32,333 nucleotides of DNA from CAVRZY01 sp963725415 (GCA_963725415.1 CAVRZY010000132.1:1-32333), one strand, 5' to 3'. Shown: positions 1-9,267, counted from the stretch's first letter. Notes: generated from the letters alone by a model not told the origin. Numbers and translations are program-made.

Positions 1-585
1 TGGGTGGCGCTGTCGGGCGAGCCGTCGGATATTGCGGCGACTGACGAAGCGGTTTGTCGGCTGTTCAGCGGCAGCGAGATCCTGACGCGTTGGATCCGGC
101 TGGCCAAGGAGCGGGTGCGGTTCCAGGGCCTGCCGGCGCGGATCTGCTGGCTGGGGTACGGGGAACGAGCGCAGTTCGCCCTGGAGCTGAACCGGATGGT
201 GGCCTCGGGCGAGCTGAAGGCGCCCATCGTCATCGGTCGCGATCATCTGGATTGCGGGTCGGTGGCATCGCCCTACCGGGAGACCGAGGGGATGCGGGAC
301 GCGAGCGACGCCATCGCCGACTGGCCGATCCTGAACGCGCTGCTGAACACGGCGTCCGGCGCCAGTTGGGTATCTGTTCACAACGGCGGCGGAGTGGGGA
401 TCGGTTATTCGTTGCATGCCGGCCAAGTCACCGTGGCGGAAGGGACGGCGGCCTCGGCGCGGCGCCTGGAGCGGGTCATGACCTGCGATCCGGGCATCGG
501 GGTGTTACGGCACGTGGATGCCGGTTACGAGCAAGCCGTCGAGTTTGCAGCCCGCACGGGACTGCGGGCGCCGATGCGAAAATGA
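1..585 (+). CDS. hutU: Urocanate hydratase, C-terminal part (5' truncated by window edge)
   Basis: Urocanase hydrates urocanate to 4-imidazolone-5-propanoate, the second step of histidine degradation, in the cytoplasm with tightly bound NAD+. The frame is open from base 1 (Trp-Val-Ala-Leu-Ser-Gly-Glu), so the N-terminal two thirds lie outside the window. The visible 194 codons carry the highly conserved C-terminal urocanase blocks: PIVIGRDHLDCGSVASPYRE, the run MRDASDAIADWPILNALLNT, then SGASWVSVHNGGGVGIGYS and CDPGIGVLRHVDAGYE. Family members are about 550-560 aa, so roughly 360 aa are missing upstream. The stop overlaps the next gene by four bases (ATGA, 582-585), which indicates translational coupling to hutI. 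Identification is secure; only the upstream part is unseen. Confidence 0.97.
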   Translation, partial: WVALSGEPSDIAATDEAVCRLFSGSEILTRWIRLAKERVRFQGLPARICWLGYGERAQFALELNRMVASGELKAPIVIGRDHLDCGSVASPYRETEGMRDASDAIADWPILNALLNTASGASWVSVHNGGGVGIGYSLHAGQVTVAEGTAASARRLERVMTCDPGIGVLRHVDAGYEQAVEFAARTGLRAPMRK

Positions 586-1859
586 GCGAATGCCTTCTAG
601 TCCGGGGGGCGCGTCAACTGCTGACGTTGCGGGGGGGCAGCGGGCCCCGTCGGGGGTACGCGCTAGGCGAACTGGGAGTGATTCTGGACGGCGCCATCCT
701 GATCCGGGATGGTGTGATCGAGTCGGTGGGCCCCAGCCGCCGGGTCGAGAACCTGACGGATGCGCGAACGGCCCGGGAGATTGACGCCACGGGCCGGGTG
801 GTGATACCGGGCTTCGTGGACAGCCACACCCACCTGGTGTGCGGGCCGGCGCGCTTGCTGGATTATGAAATGCGTCTGGCCGGGGCCAGCTACCAGCAGA
901 TCGCGGAGGCCGGCGGCGGGATTCTGATGAGCGTTCGCGCGGTGCGCTCTACGCCCGGCTCGCGGCTGCTGATGCAGGCCCAGCGCACCATCAAGGGTTT
1001 GATTCGCCACGGGACCACCACGGTGGAGGTCAAGTCCGGCTATGGCCTGGACGAGAGCGGCGAGATGAAGATGCTGCGGGTGCTGGCCGCGCTCCGGAAA
1101 GGGCCGCTGGACGTAGTGCCGACTTACCTGGGGGCGCACGCGGTTCCCCTGGAATACGAGGCCGATCCGGACGAGTACGTCCAGTGGATGTGCAGCTACC
1201 TGATGCCCAAGATCCAGCGCCGCAAGCTGGCGCGGTTCGTGGACGTCTATTGCGAGCAGGGCGCCTTCACCCCGCAGCAGGCGCGGACCTGCCTGGAGGC
1301 GGCCAGAAGGCTGGGGTTTCTGCTCAAGATTCACGCGACGCAATTCGGACCTTGCGAGTGCATCCGGCTGGCGGTGGAACTGGAGGCCGCCAGCGCGGAC
1401 CATCTCGACTACGCGGATGAAGACGACATGGTGCTGCTGGCGGCCTCGCCAACCATTGCCACCCTGTTGCCCGGAGCGGTGGCTCACCTGGGTCTGGACC
1501 ACTACCCGCCGGCGCGGGCGCTGATCGAAGCGGGCGCGGCCGTGGCGCTGGCTACGGACTACAACCCGGGCACCAGCCCGACTTACAGCATGCAGATGAT
1601 CCTCTCGCTGGCCTGCACCGAGATGCGCATGACGCCGGCCGAGGCCATCTGCGCCGCCACCATCAACGGCGCTCAGGCCCTGCGCTGCGCGGATCGCGTC
1701 GGCTCGATCGAAGCCGGCAAGCAGGCCGATCTGATTGTTCTGGATGTGCCGGACTACCGGGAGATTCCTTACCGTTTTGGCGTGAACCAGGTGTACATGA
1801 CCATAAAACGGGGCGTGGTGCTGTGTCAGCAGGCGGAGGTGCAGTGGCCGGAGGAGTAA
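582..1859 (+). CDS. hutI: Imidazolonepropionase
   Basis: This metal-dependent amidohydrolase opens 4-imidazolone-5-propanoate to N-formimino-L-glutamate, the third step of histidine degradation. The ATG at 582 overlaps the hutU stop (ATGA) and gives 425 aa, close to the usual 400-420; the reading frame is open further upstream but that stretch overlaps hutU and has no hut-like sequence. Visible family features are the metal-binding loop GFVDSHTHLVCGP (about residues 78-90), the AGGGILMSVRAVR block, TTTVEVKSGYGLD, YLGAHAVP, the metal-ligand region KIHATQFG, ADHLDY, and the late ALATDYNPGT aspartate region. The C-terminus IEAGKQADLIVLDVP is the usual amidohydrolase beta-sandwich return. It is followed after 14 bases by ftcD, so the three hut genes form one operon. 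Confidence 0.96.
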   Translation: MSECLLVRGARQLLTLRGGSGPRRGYALGELGVILDGAILIRDGVIESVGPSRRVENLTDARTAREIDATGRVVIPGFVDSHTHLVCGPARLLDYEMRLAGASYQQIAEAGGGILMSVRAVRSTPGSRLLMQAQRTIKGLIRHGTTTVEVKSGYGLDESGEMKMLRVLAALRKGPLDVVPTYLGAHAVPLEYEADPDEYVQWMCSYLMPKIQRRKLARFVDVYCEQGAFTPQQARTCLEAARRLGFLLKIHATQFGPCECIRLAVELEAASADHLDYADEDDMVLLAASPTIATLLPGAVAHLGLDHYPPARALIEAGAAVALATDYNPGTSPTYSMQMILSLACTEMRMTPAEAICAATINGAQALRCADRVGSIEAGKQADLIVLDVPDYREIPYRFGVNQVYMTIKRGVVLCQQAEVQWPEE

Positions 1860-1862
1860 GCT

Positions 1863-1870
1863 GAGGAGGT
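1863..1870 (+). promoter_or_regulatory. Strong ribosome binding site for ftcD
   Basis: GAGGAGGT lies 3-4 bases upstream of the GTG at 1874. It supports that GTG as the start of the formiminotransferase-cyclodeaminase, directly after the hutI stop. Confidence 0.7.
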
Positions 1871-1873
1871 AGC

Positions 1874-3293
1874 GTGGCCAGAAAATTAGTCGAGTGCGTG
1901 CCGAATTTTTCCGAGGGGCGCGATGCGGAGAAGGTGAATGCGCTGGCGGAAGCCGTGCGCTCGGTCCCCGCAGTGGTGTTTCTGGATCAGGAACTGGACG
2001 CGGACCACAATCGCTCGGTGCTGACGTTTGCCGGTCCGCCGGAAGCCGTCAGCGAGGCAGCCTTGCGGGCGGTCGGGAAAGCGGTCGAGCTGATCGATCT
2101 GAATTTTCACACCGGGGTTCACCCGCGCATCGGGGCCGCTGACGTGGTTCCGTTCGTCCCGGTGGAAGGCGTCACGCTGGAGGAATGCGCCCGCCTCGCC
2201 GAACGGGTGGGGGAAGAGATCTGGCGGCGCTTCGAGGTCCCGGTCTACTTCTATGAGGCGACCGCGCGCCGGCCCGACCGGGTGAATCTGGAGAACATCC
2301 GCCGGGGCCAGTTCGAAGGCCTGCGCGAGGAAGTGCTGACGGACCCGGAGCGCGCGCCCGATGTAGGCGAGCCGCGCCTGCATCCCACCGCCGGGGCCAT
2401 CGTGGTAGGGGCGCGCAAGTTTCTGATCGCTTACAACATCAACCTGAACACTCCCGATGTTGAAGTCGCCAAGGCGATCGCGCGGGCCGTCCGCTTTTCA
2501 TCCGGGGGATTCCGCTACGTCAAAGCCATGGGCGTTCCGTTGAGTTCCCGCAACATGGTCCAGGTGTCGATGAATCTGACGGATTTCGAGCAGACGCCCG
2601 TACATCGGGTCCTCGAAGCGGTGCGGGTGGAAGCGGAACGCTACGGCGTCAGTGTGGCGGGCAGCGAGATCGTAGGGCTCGATTCCCAAGAAGGCCCTGG
2701 AGATGGCGGCGGAGTACTACCTGCGCTGCGAGAATTTTCATCCCGAGATGGTGCTGGAGAACCGTCTGGCGGAGGCCGTCTCGCCGGCCGGATTGAACGA
2801 GTTCCTGGAAGCGCTGGCGGCGCCCACGCCGGCGCCGGGGGGCGGGAGCGCGGCGGCAGCAGCGGGCGCCATGGCCGCGGCCCTGGGCGCGATGGTGGCG
2901 GGCCTGGCCAAGCGGCGCGAACACGATTTCGAAGGCGACCGCCGATTCCTGGCGGAGGCCGTGGAGCGGGATGCGGCGGCGTTCAAGGCGGTGCTGGCGG
3001 CCTACAAGATTCCCAGGGACGAACGTGCGCCCTATGTCGAGACGGCGCTGCACAAGGCCGCCCTGGTGCCCCTGGAGGTGGCCGAGCAGGTTTCCAGCTT
3101 GCAGGACCGGCTGGAGGTCCTGGAGCGGGAAACGCCCTCGAAGTTCACCTCCGACCTGGAGACCGCCCGCGCCCTGGCCCAGGCGGCGCTCACCGGCGCG
3201 CTCGCCAACGTCCGCATCAACCTCGAGTCGATTGGGGATCCAGCCTTCCGCCAGGAGCTGCTGGACCGCCTCGAGGCGCTGAAACCGGCCTAG
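1874..3293 (+). CDS. ftcD: Formiminotransferase-cyclodeaminase, bifunctional, with one frameshift near 2681
   Basis: This protein transfers the formimino group of formiminoglutamate to tetrahydrofolate and then deaminates it to 5,10-methenyl-THF, finishing histidine breakdown and feeding one-carbon metabolism. The first half (1874 to about 2680) has the formiminotransferase blocks LVECVPNFSEGRD, DADHNRSV, HTGVHPRIGAADVVPFVP and GAIVVGARKFLIAYNINL. The second half, in the next frame from about 2682, reads IPKKALEMAAEYYLRCENF and then the cyclodeaminase glycine loop PTPAPGGGSAAAA, ending at 3293. Removing one G at 2681 gives a continuous protein of about 472 aa, the expected fused architecture. 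The frame of the first half, if not shifted, runs uninterrupted into the next gene and ends only at 5848. A true inactivating mutation cannot be excluded, but a sequence error is more likely. Confidence 0.92.
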
Positions 3294-3346
3294 CCAGACG
3301 GCATCGGTTTTCGAACCTTTTTCCGGCCTCATCCGTACATAGCAGT

Positions 3347-5848
3347 ATGCGAGACGTGTGGGCCGACCTGCGATATGCGGTGCGGACACTCGGGCGCTCG
3401 CCGCTGTTCGCCACCGTTGCCATCCTGTCCCTGGCGCTGGGGATTGGCGCTAACACGGCCGTTTTCACCCTGCTCGACCAGGTGGTTCTGCGCTTGCTGC
3501 CGGTAAAGAATCCCCAGGAACTGGTGCTGTTGACGTCACGCGGGTCTCACTACGGCAGCAACACGGGTGCGAATGCGCTCTCCTATCCCATGTACAAGGA
3601 CTTCCGCGACCAGAACCAGGTGTTCAGCGGCGTGCTCTGCCGCTACATGCTGCCGCTGAGCGTCGGCGTCGAGGGCCAGACCGAGCGGCTCGCCGGCGAG
3701 CTGGTCTCCGGCAACTACTTCGAGGTGCTGGGCGTCGGAGCCGCCATCGGCCGGACCATCACGCCTGATGACGACCGAGAATCGGGGGCCCAGCCGGTAG
3801 CGGTGCTGAGCTACGACTACTGGCTCGAGCGCTTCAACAGCGACCCGCAGATCGTCGGCAAGGAACTGATCGTCAACGGCCACAAGCTGACCATCATCGG
3901 AGTGAGCGAAAAGGGCTTTGACGGAACCGAGGTCGGTTTCCCGCCGAAAATGCGCATTCCCGTGGCCATGAAAAAGGAGATGACTCCGGGCTGGGGAGTC
4001 TACAGCCTGGAGAATCGCCGCGGCCGCTGGGTAAACGTGTTTGGCCGGCTGAAACCGGGCGTCAGCCTGACCCAGGCCAAGGCCTCGCTACAGCCCTTGT
4101 TCCACTCCATCCTGGAGATGGAGGTGCAGCAGAAGGAGTTCTCCCGCGCCTCGCCCTACACCAAGCAGCAGTTTCTGAAGTCCTGGATGGACGTGCTCCC
4201 CGGCGCCCGCGGGCGCTCCATGTTGCGCCGCGAAGTCGAAACGCCGCTCTGGGTGCTCATGGCGCTGGTCGGCTTCGTGCTCCTGATCGCTTGCGCCAAC
4301 GTGGCCAACCTGCTGATGGCGCGGGCCAGCGGACGCAGGAAGGAGATCGCCGTCCGCCTGGCGGTGGGCGCCGGGCGTCTCCGCCTGCTTCGCCAGTTGA
4401 TGGTGGAGAGTCTGCTGCTGGCCCTCCTCGGAGGCGCGCTGGGCGTGCTGCTGGCCGTCTGGGGTGACCGGCTGCTGCTCAGCTTTTTGCCGGCTGACAT
4501 TCCAATCCGGATTTCCACCACCCCGGACCTGCGCATCTTCGCCTTTACGTTCGCGGTGTCCGTGCTGACGGGCATCCTGTTCGGGCTCGCTCCCGCGCTC
4601 CAGGCGACGCGGGTGGATCTGCACTCGGCGCTGAAACAGGAGGGCGCGGCGGTTGCCGGAGGCGGGCACGCCGGTCTTCGCAAGGCGCTGGTAGTCACAC
4701 AGGTGGCGCTGTCCCTGCTGCTGTTGATCGGCGCCAGCCTGTTCATCCGCTCGCTCCGCAACCTGCGGAACCTCGATCCGGGCTTTCGCACCGAGAACGT
4801 CGTCGCCTTCTCCGTGGACCCGATTCTGAGCGGCTATACCCAGCAGCAGGCCAAGCTCTTCTACCAGCAGCTCACCGAAAGGCTCCAGGGAATCCCGGGC
4901 GTCGAATCCGCTGCGCTGGGACTGGTGCGTGTCCTCGACCGCAGCAGGTGGGACAGTACGGTCACCGTCGAGGGCTATGAGCCCAAGCCCGGCGAGGACA
5001 TGAACCCCAATTACAATGCCGTTTCACCCGGCTACTTCGCCACCCTCGGCATCCCCATGCTGGCGGGCCGCGACTTCACCCTGGCCGACGGGAGCAGCAA
5101 GAACAGGGTCGGCATCGTCAACCAGAAGTTCACCCAGCGCTACTTCGGAGACCGCAACCCCATCGGCCGCCATTTCGGATTCGGAGGCGACCCCGGCGCC
5201 AAGACCGATATCGAGATCGTGGGTGTGATCAAGGATGCCAGGTACATGAACATGCGGGAAGAGATTCCTCGGCAGGTCTTTGTTGACTTCCAACAAGAGC
5301 GTGGCGTCCTTGCGATGACGGCGTACGTTCGTGCGCGACTGGATTCGCGCCAAGTCGAGGCAGCGATCCGCCGTGCGGTTCACGACCTGGACTCCAACCT
5401 CCCCGTTTACGATATGCGCACGCTCGAAACGCAACTCGACCTGTCGCTCGCCGTCGAGCGCATGATCGCCTTCCTCTCCAGCGTGTTCGGTTTTCTGGCG
5501 ACGCTGCTCGCCGCCCTCGGTCTGTACGGGGTGATGGCCTACAATGTGGCGCGCCGGACTCGCGAGATCGGCGTCCGGATGGCGCTGGGCGCATCCAACC
5601 GAGGGGTCGCCTGGCTGGTGATGAAAGAGGTGCTGCTCCTGCTCGGCGTGGGCATCGCCATCGCCCTGCCCTGCGCCTGGGGCCTCACCCGATTCGTTCA
5701 GGCGCAACTGTACGGCATCACTCCGACCGACCCGCTGAGCCTCGCGCTAGCGACCCTGTCACTGGCAGCCGTCGCCGCCCTGTCCGGCTACCTCCCCGCG
5801 TTCCGCGCCTCCCGCATCGACCCCATTCAAGCGCTGAGGTACGAGTGA
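3347..5848 (+). CDS. Orphan FtsX/MacB-type ABC transporter permease (acidobacterial ADOP type)
   Basis: This is a large inner-membrane permease of the MacB/FtsX type, 833 aa, made of two MacB-like halves. The start is MRDVWADLRYAVRTLGRSP, the typical N-terminus of acidobacterial duplicated orphan permeases, followed by a first TM (about residues 20-50), a periplasmic core domain, and a three-TM FtsX block near residues 300-420 with the motif RKEIAVRLAVGAG. A second TM (KALVVTQVALSLLLLIGASL), a second periplasmic domain and a final FtsX block with REIGVRMALGAS and RIDPIQALRYE at the C-terminus complete it. No ATPase gene lies beside it, hence orphan. Such proteins are thought to pair with a distant MacB ATPase; the substrate is unknown. 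It sits 53 bases after ftcD with no obvious functional link. Confidence 0.94.
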   Translation: MRDVWADLRYAVRTLGRSPLFATVAILSLALGIGANTAVFTLLDQVVLRLLPVKNPQELVLLTSRGSHYGSNTGANALSYPMYKDFRDQNQVFSGVLCRYMLPLSVGVEGQTERLAGELVSGNYFEVLGVGAAIGRTITPDDDRESGAQPVAVLSYDYWLERFNSDPQIVGKELIVNGHKLTIIGVSEKGFDGTEVGFPPKMRIPVAMKKEMTPGWGVYSLENRRGRWVNVFGRLKPGVSLTQAKASLQPLFHSILEMEVQQKEFSRASPYTKQQFLKSWMDVLPGARGRSMLRREVETPLWVLMALVGFVLLIACANVANLLMARASGRRKEIAVRLAVGAGRLRLLRQLMVESLLLALLGGALGVLLAVWGDRLLLSFLPADIPIRISTTPDLRIFAFTFAVSVLTGILFGLAPALQATRVDLHSALKQEGAAVAGGGHAGLRKALVVTQVALSLLLLIGASLFIRSLRNLRNLDPGFRTENVVAFSVDPILSGYTQQQAKLFYQQLTERLQGIPGVESAALGLVRVLDRSRWDSTVTVEGYEPKPGEDMNPNYNAVSPGYFATLGIPMLAGRDFTLADGSSKNRVGIVNQKFTQRYFGDRNPIGRHFGFGGDPGAKTDIEIVGVIKDARYMNMREEIPRQVFVDFQQERGVLAMTAYVRARLDSRQVEAAIRRAVHDLDSNLPVYDMRTLETQLDLSLAVERMIAFLSSVFGFLATLLAALGLYGVMAYNVARRTREIGVRMALGASNRGVAWLVMKEVLLLLGVGIAIALPCAWGLTRFVQAQLYGITPTDPLSLALATLSLAAVAALSGYLPAFRASRIDPIQALRYE

Positions 5849-5918
5849 GCCAGGCTGGTTCAGGAGGTGCTCCGCATCGAGCACGATCGCCCGTCGCCAC
5901 CAGCGTAGAATTGAGGTA

Positions 5919-6782
5919 GTGCCGGTCACCATCGAGGCGAAACCACCGCGGCCGTCCTGGTTGAAGGCGCCGGCGCCGGCGGGCGAGAATTACCGCGAGC
6001 TGAGGGCGCTGGTGACGAGGCTCGGGCTGCACACGGTCTGCGAGAGCGCGGCCTGCCCCAACGTCGGGGAGTGCTGGAGTCACCGCAGCGCCACGTTCAT
6101 GATCCTCGGCAACGTCTGTACGCGGCGCTGCGGTTTCTGCGCGGTGCGGAAGGGCGCGCCGCTGGCGGCGGACTACGACGAGCCGCGGCGCGTGGCCCAG
6201 GCGGTGGCGGCCCTGGGCCTGCGATACGCCGTCATCACCAGCGTCAACCGGGACGACCGCAAAGATGGCGGCGCGGAGCTGTTCGCGCTCACCATTCGCG
6301 CCATCCGGGCGGGCGTGCCGGGCTGTCGGGTGGAGGTCCTCACGCCCGACTTTCAGGGCTCGCACGCCGCCGTGGACCTGGTGCTGGAGGCCGCGCCGGA
6401 CGTCTTCAGCCATAACCTCGAGACCGTGCCGCGGCTGTATCGCCAGGTGCGGCTGGGTGCGCGTTACGAGCGCTCGCTCGACATCCTGGTGTATGCCAAG
6501 CGCATGCGCCCGGAGATTCCCGCCAAATCCGGCCTGATGCTGGGACTCGGCGAGAGCGTCGAAGAGGTGCTGGAGGTAATGCGCGACCTGCGCGTGCAGA
6601 GCGTGGACATTCTGACGCTGGGCCAGTATCTGCGGCCCTCCCCGAAGCACCTTCCCGTCCTCCGTTATGTGCCCCCGGAAGAGTTCGCCGACCTGGGCCG
6701 CCGGGGGCGCGAGATGGGTTTTCTGCACGTGGAAGCCGGGCCGCTGGTGCGCAGCTCTTACCGCGCGGCGGAAGCGGTCTGA
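5919..6782 (+). CDS. lipA: Lipoyl synthase (radical SAM)
   Basis: LipA inserts two sulfur atoms into octanoyl groups on the E2 and GcvH lipoyl domains, using two [4Fe-4S] clusters and S-adenosylmethionine. Both cluster motifs are present: the auxiliary-cluster motif CESAACPNVGECW and the radical SAM motif CTRRCGFCAV (CX3CX2C). The conserved C-terminal RSSY, whose serine ligates the auxiliary cluster, is visible just before the end. Other family blocks are VITSVNRDDRKDGGAELFA, VEVLTPDF, HNLETVPRLY, KSGLMLGLGE and LTLGQYLRPS. The GTG start at 5919 gives 287 aa, normal for the family, with a purine-rich GAGGT just upstream. No lipB lies next to it. The preceding 70 bases after the permease hold no gene. 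Confidence 0.96.
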   Translation: MPVTIEAKPPRPSWLKAPAPAGENYRELRALVTRLGLHTVCESAACPNVGECWSHRSATFMILGNVCTRRCGFCAVRKGAPLAADYDEPRRVAQAVAALGLRYAVITSVNRDDRKDGGAELFALTIRAIRAGVPGCRVEVLTPDFQGSHAAVDLVLEAAPDVFSHNLETVPRLYRQVRLGARYERSLDILVYAKRMRPEIPAKSGLMLGLGESVEEVLEVMRDLRVQSVDILTLGQYLRPSPKHLPVLRYVPPEEFADLGRRGREMGFLHVEAGPLVRSSYRAAEAV

Positions 6783-6831
6783 GCGGCGGCGCTCCGAATC
6801 TGGTAACCTGTCCCCCTCGGAGGTAATCGCC

Positions 6832-7860
6832 ATGCCAAAGACCACCAAGCCGCCGGCGCGGCCGAAACGTGCCCGGGCCGAGGTACAGCAGCAGTATGCG
6901 GAGATTCGCGAAGAAGTCGCCCTCGCCAAGGAAACCGCGGACGTGAAGGCCGAGGAGGTGCGAACACTTAAGGAGGCCGAGCTCCGCCAGTCGGTGGAGG
7001 GGGTCTCGGTGGAGGGAGTGGTGCAGCGGATTTCGGCACTCGGCCTCGAGATCTCCAAGGCGCTCTCGGAGATTTCCGGAAAGCTGGTCGAGGAGGTCAA
7101 CCGGCTGGCCTCGGTCCGCGAGGCGTTAGCGCTGGAGACGCAGGAGCTCGAGCGGCTCCACAAGATCGACGTGGCGGCCACGGCGCTGGACCAGCTCGTC
7201 CAGGATTACCAGCGGGAAAAGGAAGGGCTGGAAGCCGACGTCGCGGCCCGGCGCGCGGCCTGGGAAGAGGAGATCCGCACCACCGAGCGCGATCGGAAGG
7301 AGCTGGAAGAGACCCTCAAGAAGCAGCGCCAGCGCGAAATCGAGGAGTACGAGTACAAGAAAGCGCTGGAGCGCAAGAAAGCTCAGGACAAGTACGACGA
7401 GGAAGTCCGGCTCCAGGAAAAGCAAAACCGGGAGAAGCAGGAAACCCTCGACAAGAGCTGGAAACAGCGCGAGGCGGCCCTCAAGGAGCAGGAACAGGAA
7501 CTCATCCGGCTGAGGACGGAAGCGGCGGACTTCCCCGCGCGCCTCGAGAAGGAAGCCGAACAGGCCGCGACCGAGGCGGCGCGCGCAGCCGGGCTGAGGT
7601 TCGAGCAGCAGATTGTCCTGATGAAGAAAGACGCGGAGGCCGAGAAGCGGCTGGCGGAGCTTCGAATCCAGGCGCTGGAGGAGAACCTGGCTCGCCAATC
7701 GGCTCACACCGCGGCGCTGGAGAAACAGCTCGCCGAGGCCAAGCAGCAGGTCCAGGAGATCGCCGTGAAAGCCATCGAGGGCGCCTCGGGCGCCAAGGCG
7801 CTGGCACATGTAAACCAGATCGCGATGGAGCAGGCCAAGACCCGTGTGACGCAGTCGTAA
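6832..7860 (+). CDS. Coiled-coil protein of unknown function
   Basis: This is a 342-aa, highly charged, cytoplasmic protein without a signal peptide or membrane segment. The ATG at 6832 follows GGAGGT (6819-6824) at good spacing; the reading frame is open further upstream but overlaps lipA there. The N-terminus is basic and proline-rich (MPKTTKPPARPKRARAE). Residues about 20-330 are dominated by Glu, Lys, Arg, Gln and Ala with heptad-like spacing, including dense E/K stretches around residues 130-230. Predicted structure is therefore a long helical coiled coil. I recognise no enzymatic motif. It may be a structural or scaffold protein, and the 49-base gap to lipA makes co-transcription possible. 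Function is not assigned. Confidence 0.85.
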   Translation: MPKTTKPPARPKRARAEVQQQYAEIREEVALAKETADVKAEEVRTLKEAELRQSVEGVSVEGVVQRISALGLEISKALSEISGKLVEEVNRLASVREALALETQELERLHKIDVAATALDQLVQDYQREKEGLEADVAARRAAWEEEIRTTERDRKELEETLKKQRQREIEEYEYKKALERKKAQDKYDEEVRLQEKQNREKQETLDKSWKQREAALKEQEQELIRLRTEAADFPARLEKEAEQAATEAARAAGLRFEQQIVLMKKDAEAEKRLAELRIQALEENLARQSAHTAALEKQLAEAKQQVQEIAVKAIEGASGAKALAHVNQIAMEQAKTRVTQS

Positions 7861-7909
7861 CCCCGTGGTCCTGTAAGATAAAAGATCAGGACAATACGGG
7901 AGGGTTTCG

Positions 7910-8692
7910 ATGCGATGGCGATTTGTGCTGGCCGCGCTGGTGACTCTATCAATCGGGCTGGGGGACACGCTCACCCTGCGCGACGGCAGGACGGTGCAAG
8001 GTTCCTATCTGGGGGGCAGCCCGCGGCAGATCCGCATGCTGGTGGGGGAGCGGGTGGAGACCTTCAACGTGAGCGAGGTTTCCAGCTTGCAGTTTGAAGC
8101 GGCGGCGCCTGCGCCGCAGCCGCAGGAGCGGCGTCAGATCCTGCGCCCGGAGCCTTCCATCCCAGCCGCTGCTGCGGCGGCCAGCGCGCCTAACGAGATT
8201 CCCGCCGGCACCGCTATCACCATCCGGATGATAGATGACGTGGATTCCACCGTGCACCGTCCGGGCCAGAGCTTCCGCGCCAGCGTGGACGAGCCGGTGG
8301 TGATTGGCGACCGCACTCTGATTCCACGCGGGGCCGACGTCACGACCAAGCTGGTGGAAGTGAAAGATCCGGGCAAATTGAAGGGCGGCGGGGAGCTAAC
8401 CCTGGAGGTGTTCTCGATCACGGTGGACGGCAAGACGGTGGAGGTCCGCACGCCGGGAGTGACCACCACCGGCCAGTCCCGCACCAAACAGAGCGGCGCG
8501 GTGATCGGCGGCACGGCCGCGTTGGGCGCCATTATCGGCGCGATCGCCGGGGGCGGCAGAGGTGCGGCCGTTGGCGCTGTTTCCGGCGCGGGCGCCGGCA
8601 CCGCTATCCAGGTGTTGACTCAGGGTACCCGGGTGCGCGTTCCCTCGGAAACCCGCCTGACGTTCACTCTCCAGGAACCGATTCGCTTATGA
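7910..8692 (+). CDS. Exported protein with C-terminal glycine-zipper, function unknown
   Basis: A 260-aa protein with an N-terminal signal peptide (MRWRFVLAALVTLSIGLG) and a GGGAGG ribosome site at 7898-7903. Residues about 20-65 form a small beta-rich module (LTLRDGRTVQGSYLGG...VSSLQFE) often seen in acidobacterial exported proteins. A proline/alanine-rich linker follows. The middle part (about 95-190) looks beta-rich, with IPAGTAITIRMIDDVDST and RASVDEPVVIGDRTLIPRGA, similar to domains that sense or cap surface components. The C-terminal third has a glycine-zipper segment (GTAALGAIIGAIAGGGRGAAV) of the kind found in outer-membrane lipoproteins and channel-forming proteins. The stop overlaps the next start (ATGA, 8689-8692). 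Localisation to the envelope is inferred; the role is not known. Confidence 0.83.
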   Translation: MRWRFVLAALVTLSIGLGDTLTLRDGRTVQGSYLGGSPRQIRMLVGERVETFNVSEVSSLQFEAAAPAPQPQERRQILRPEPSIPAAAAAASAPNEIPAGTAITIRMIDDVDSTVHRPGQSFRASVDEPVVIGDRTLIPRGADVTTKLVEVKDPGKLKGGGELTLEVFSITVDGKTVEVRTPGVTTTGQSRTKQSGAVIGGTAALGAIIGAIAGGGRGAAVGAVSGAGAGTAIQVLTQGTRVRVPSETRLTFTLQEPIRL

Positions 8693-9267
8693 GAGGCCTG
8701 ACACTGCTTGCCATGCTGGCATCGACGGGCGGCCCGGTTGCGGCGCAACCCTTGATTGAAGGGAACCCGAAAAGCGCGGTCCGGGTGATCATCTACGAGG
8801 ATCTGCAATGCTCCGACTGCGCTGCGTTCCGGCGCATGCTGGACGAGAAACTGCTGCCGCAGTATGGCTCGAAGGTGGCCTTCGAGCACCGCGACTTTCC
8901 GCTGGCCCGGCACGCTTGGGCGCGCAAGGCCGCCGTCGCCGCCCGCTTTTTCCAGGAGACTGACCCGGAGCTGGCCCTGAGCTTCCGCCGGCACATGATG
9001 GCCGACATCAAGGGGATCACCAAGGCCGGCTTTGAGGAAAGCCTCGCCGCTTTCGCCAAGAGCCACGGAGTGGATCCCGCAAGAGCTGCGGCGGCGCTGG
9101 CGGATTCCCGCCTGGCGGCGCTGGTCGAGAAAGATTTCCAGGAAGGCGTGGCGCGTGGAGTCTCGAGAACGCCAACCGCCTTCGTCAACGGGACACCGTT
9201 TATCGAGACCTTCACCTACGAGGAGATCTCGAAGGGCATCGAGGCGGCTCTGGCCGAGGTGAAATGA
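8689..9267 (+). CDS. DsbA-like periplasmic thiol-disulfide oxidoreductase
   Basis: A 192-aa thioredoxin-fold protein of the DsbA/DsbG-like thioredoxin_4 group. It has an N-terminal signal peptide (MRGLTLLAMLASTGGPVAAQ), then the redox motif CSDC at residues 41-44 after VIIYEDLQ, the inserted helical domain, and the cis-proline loop RTPTAFVNGTPF near the C-terminus. The phrase FEHRDFPLARHAWARKAAVAA is typical of this group. It probably oxidises or isomerises disulfides in exported proteins. It is translationally coupled on both sides by ATGA overlaps (8689-8692 and 9264-9267), so it is made together with the glycine-zipper protein and the SDR enzyme. No DsbB/VKOR partner lies nearby. Confidence 0.9.
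   Translation: MRGLTLLAMLASTGGPVAAQPLIEGNPKSAVRVIIYEDLQCSDCAAFRRMLDEKLLPQYGSKVAFEHRDFPLARHAWARKAAVAARFFQETDPELALSFRRHMMADIKGITKAGFEESLAAFAKSHGVDPARAAAALADSRLAALVEKDFQEGVARGVSRTPTAFVNGTPFIETFTYEEISKGIEAALAEVK

Noticed and set aside
5718..7181. Long antisense frame (487 aa) opposite lipA and the coiled-coil gene
   Set aside because: It is a GC-driven shadow of lipA and the coiled-coil gene with no recognisable domain.
7868..7892. Terminator between the coiled-coil gene and the glycine-zipper gene
   Set aside because: The inverted repeat GTCCTG/CAGGAC has only 6 pairs, a 13-base loop and no T-run.
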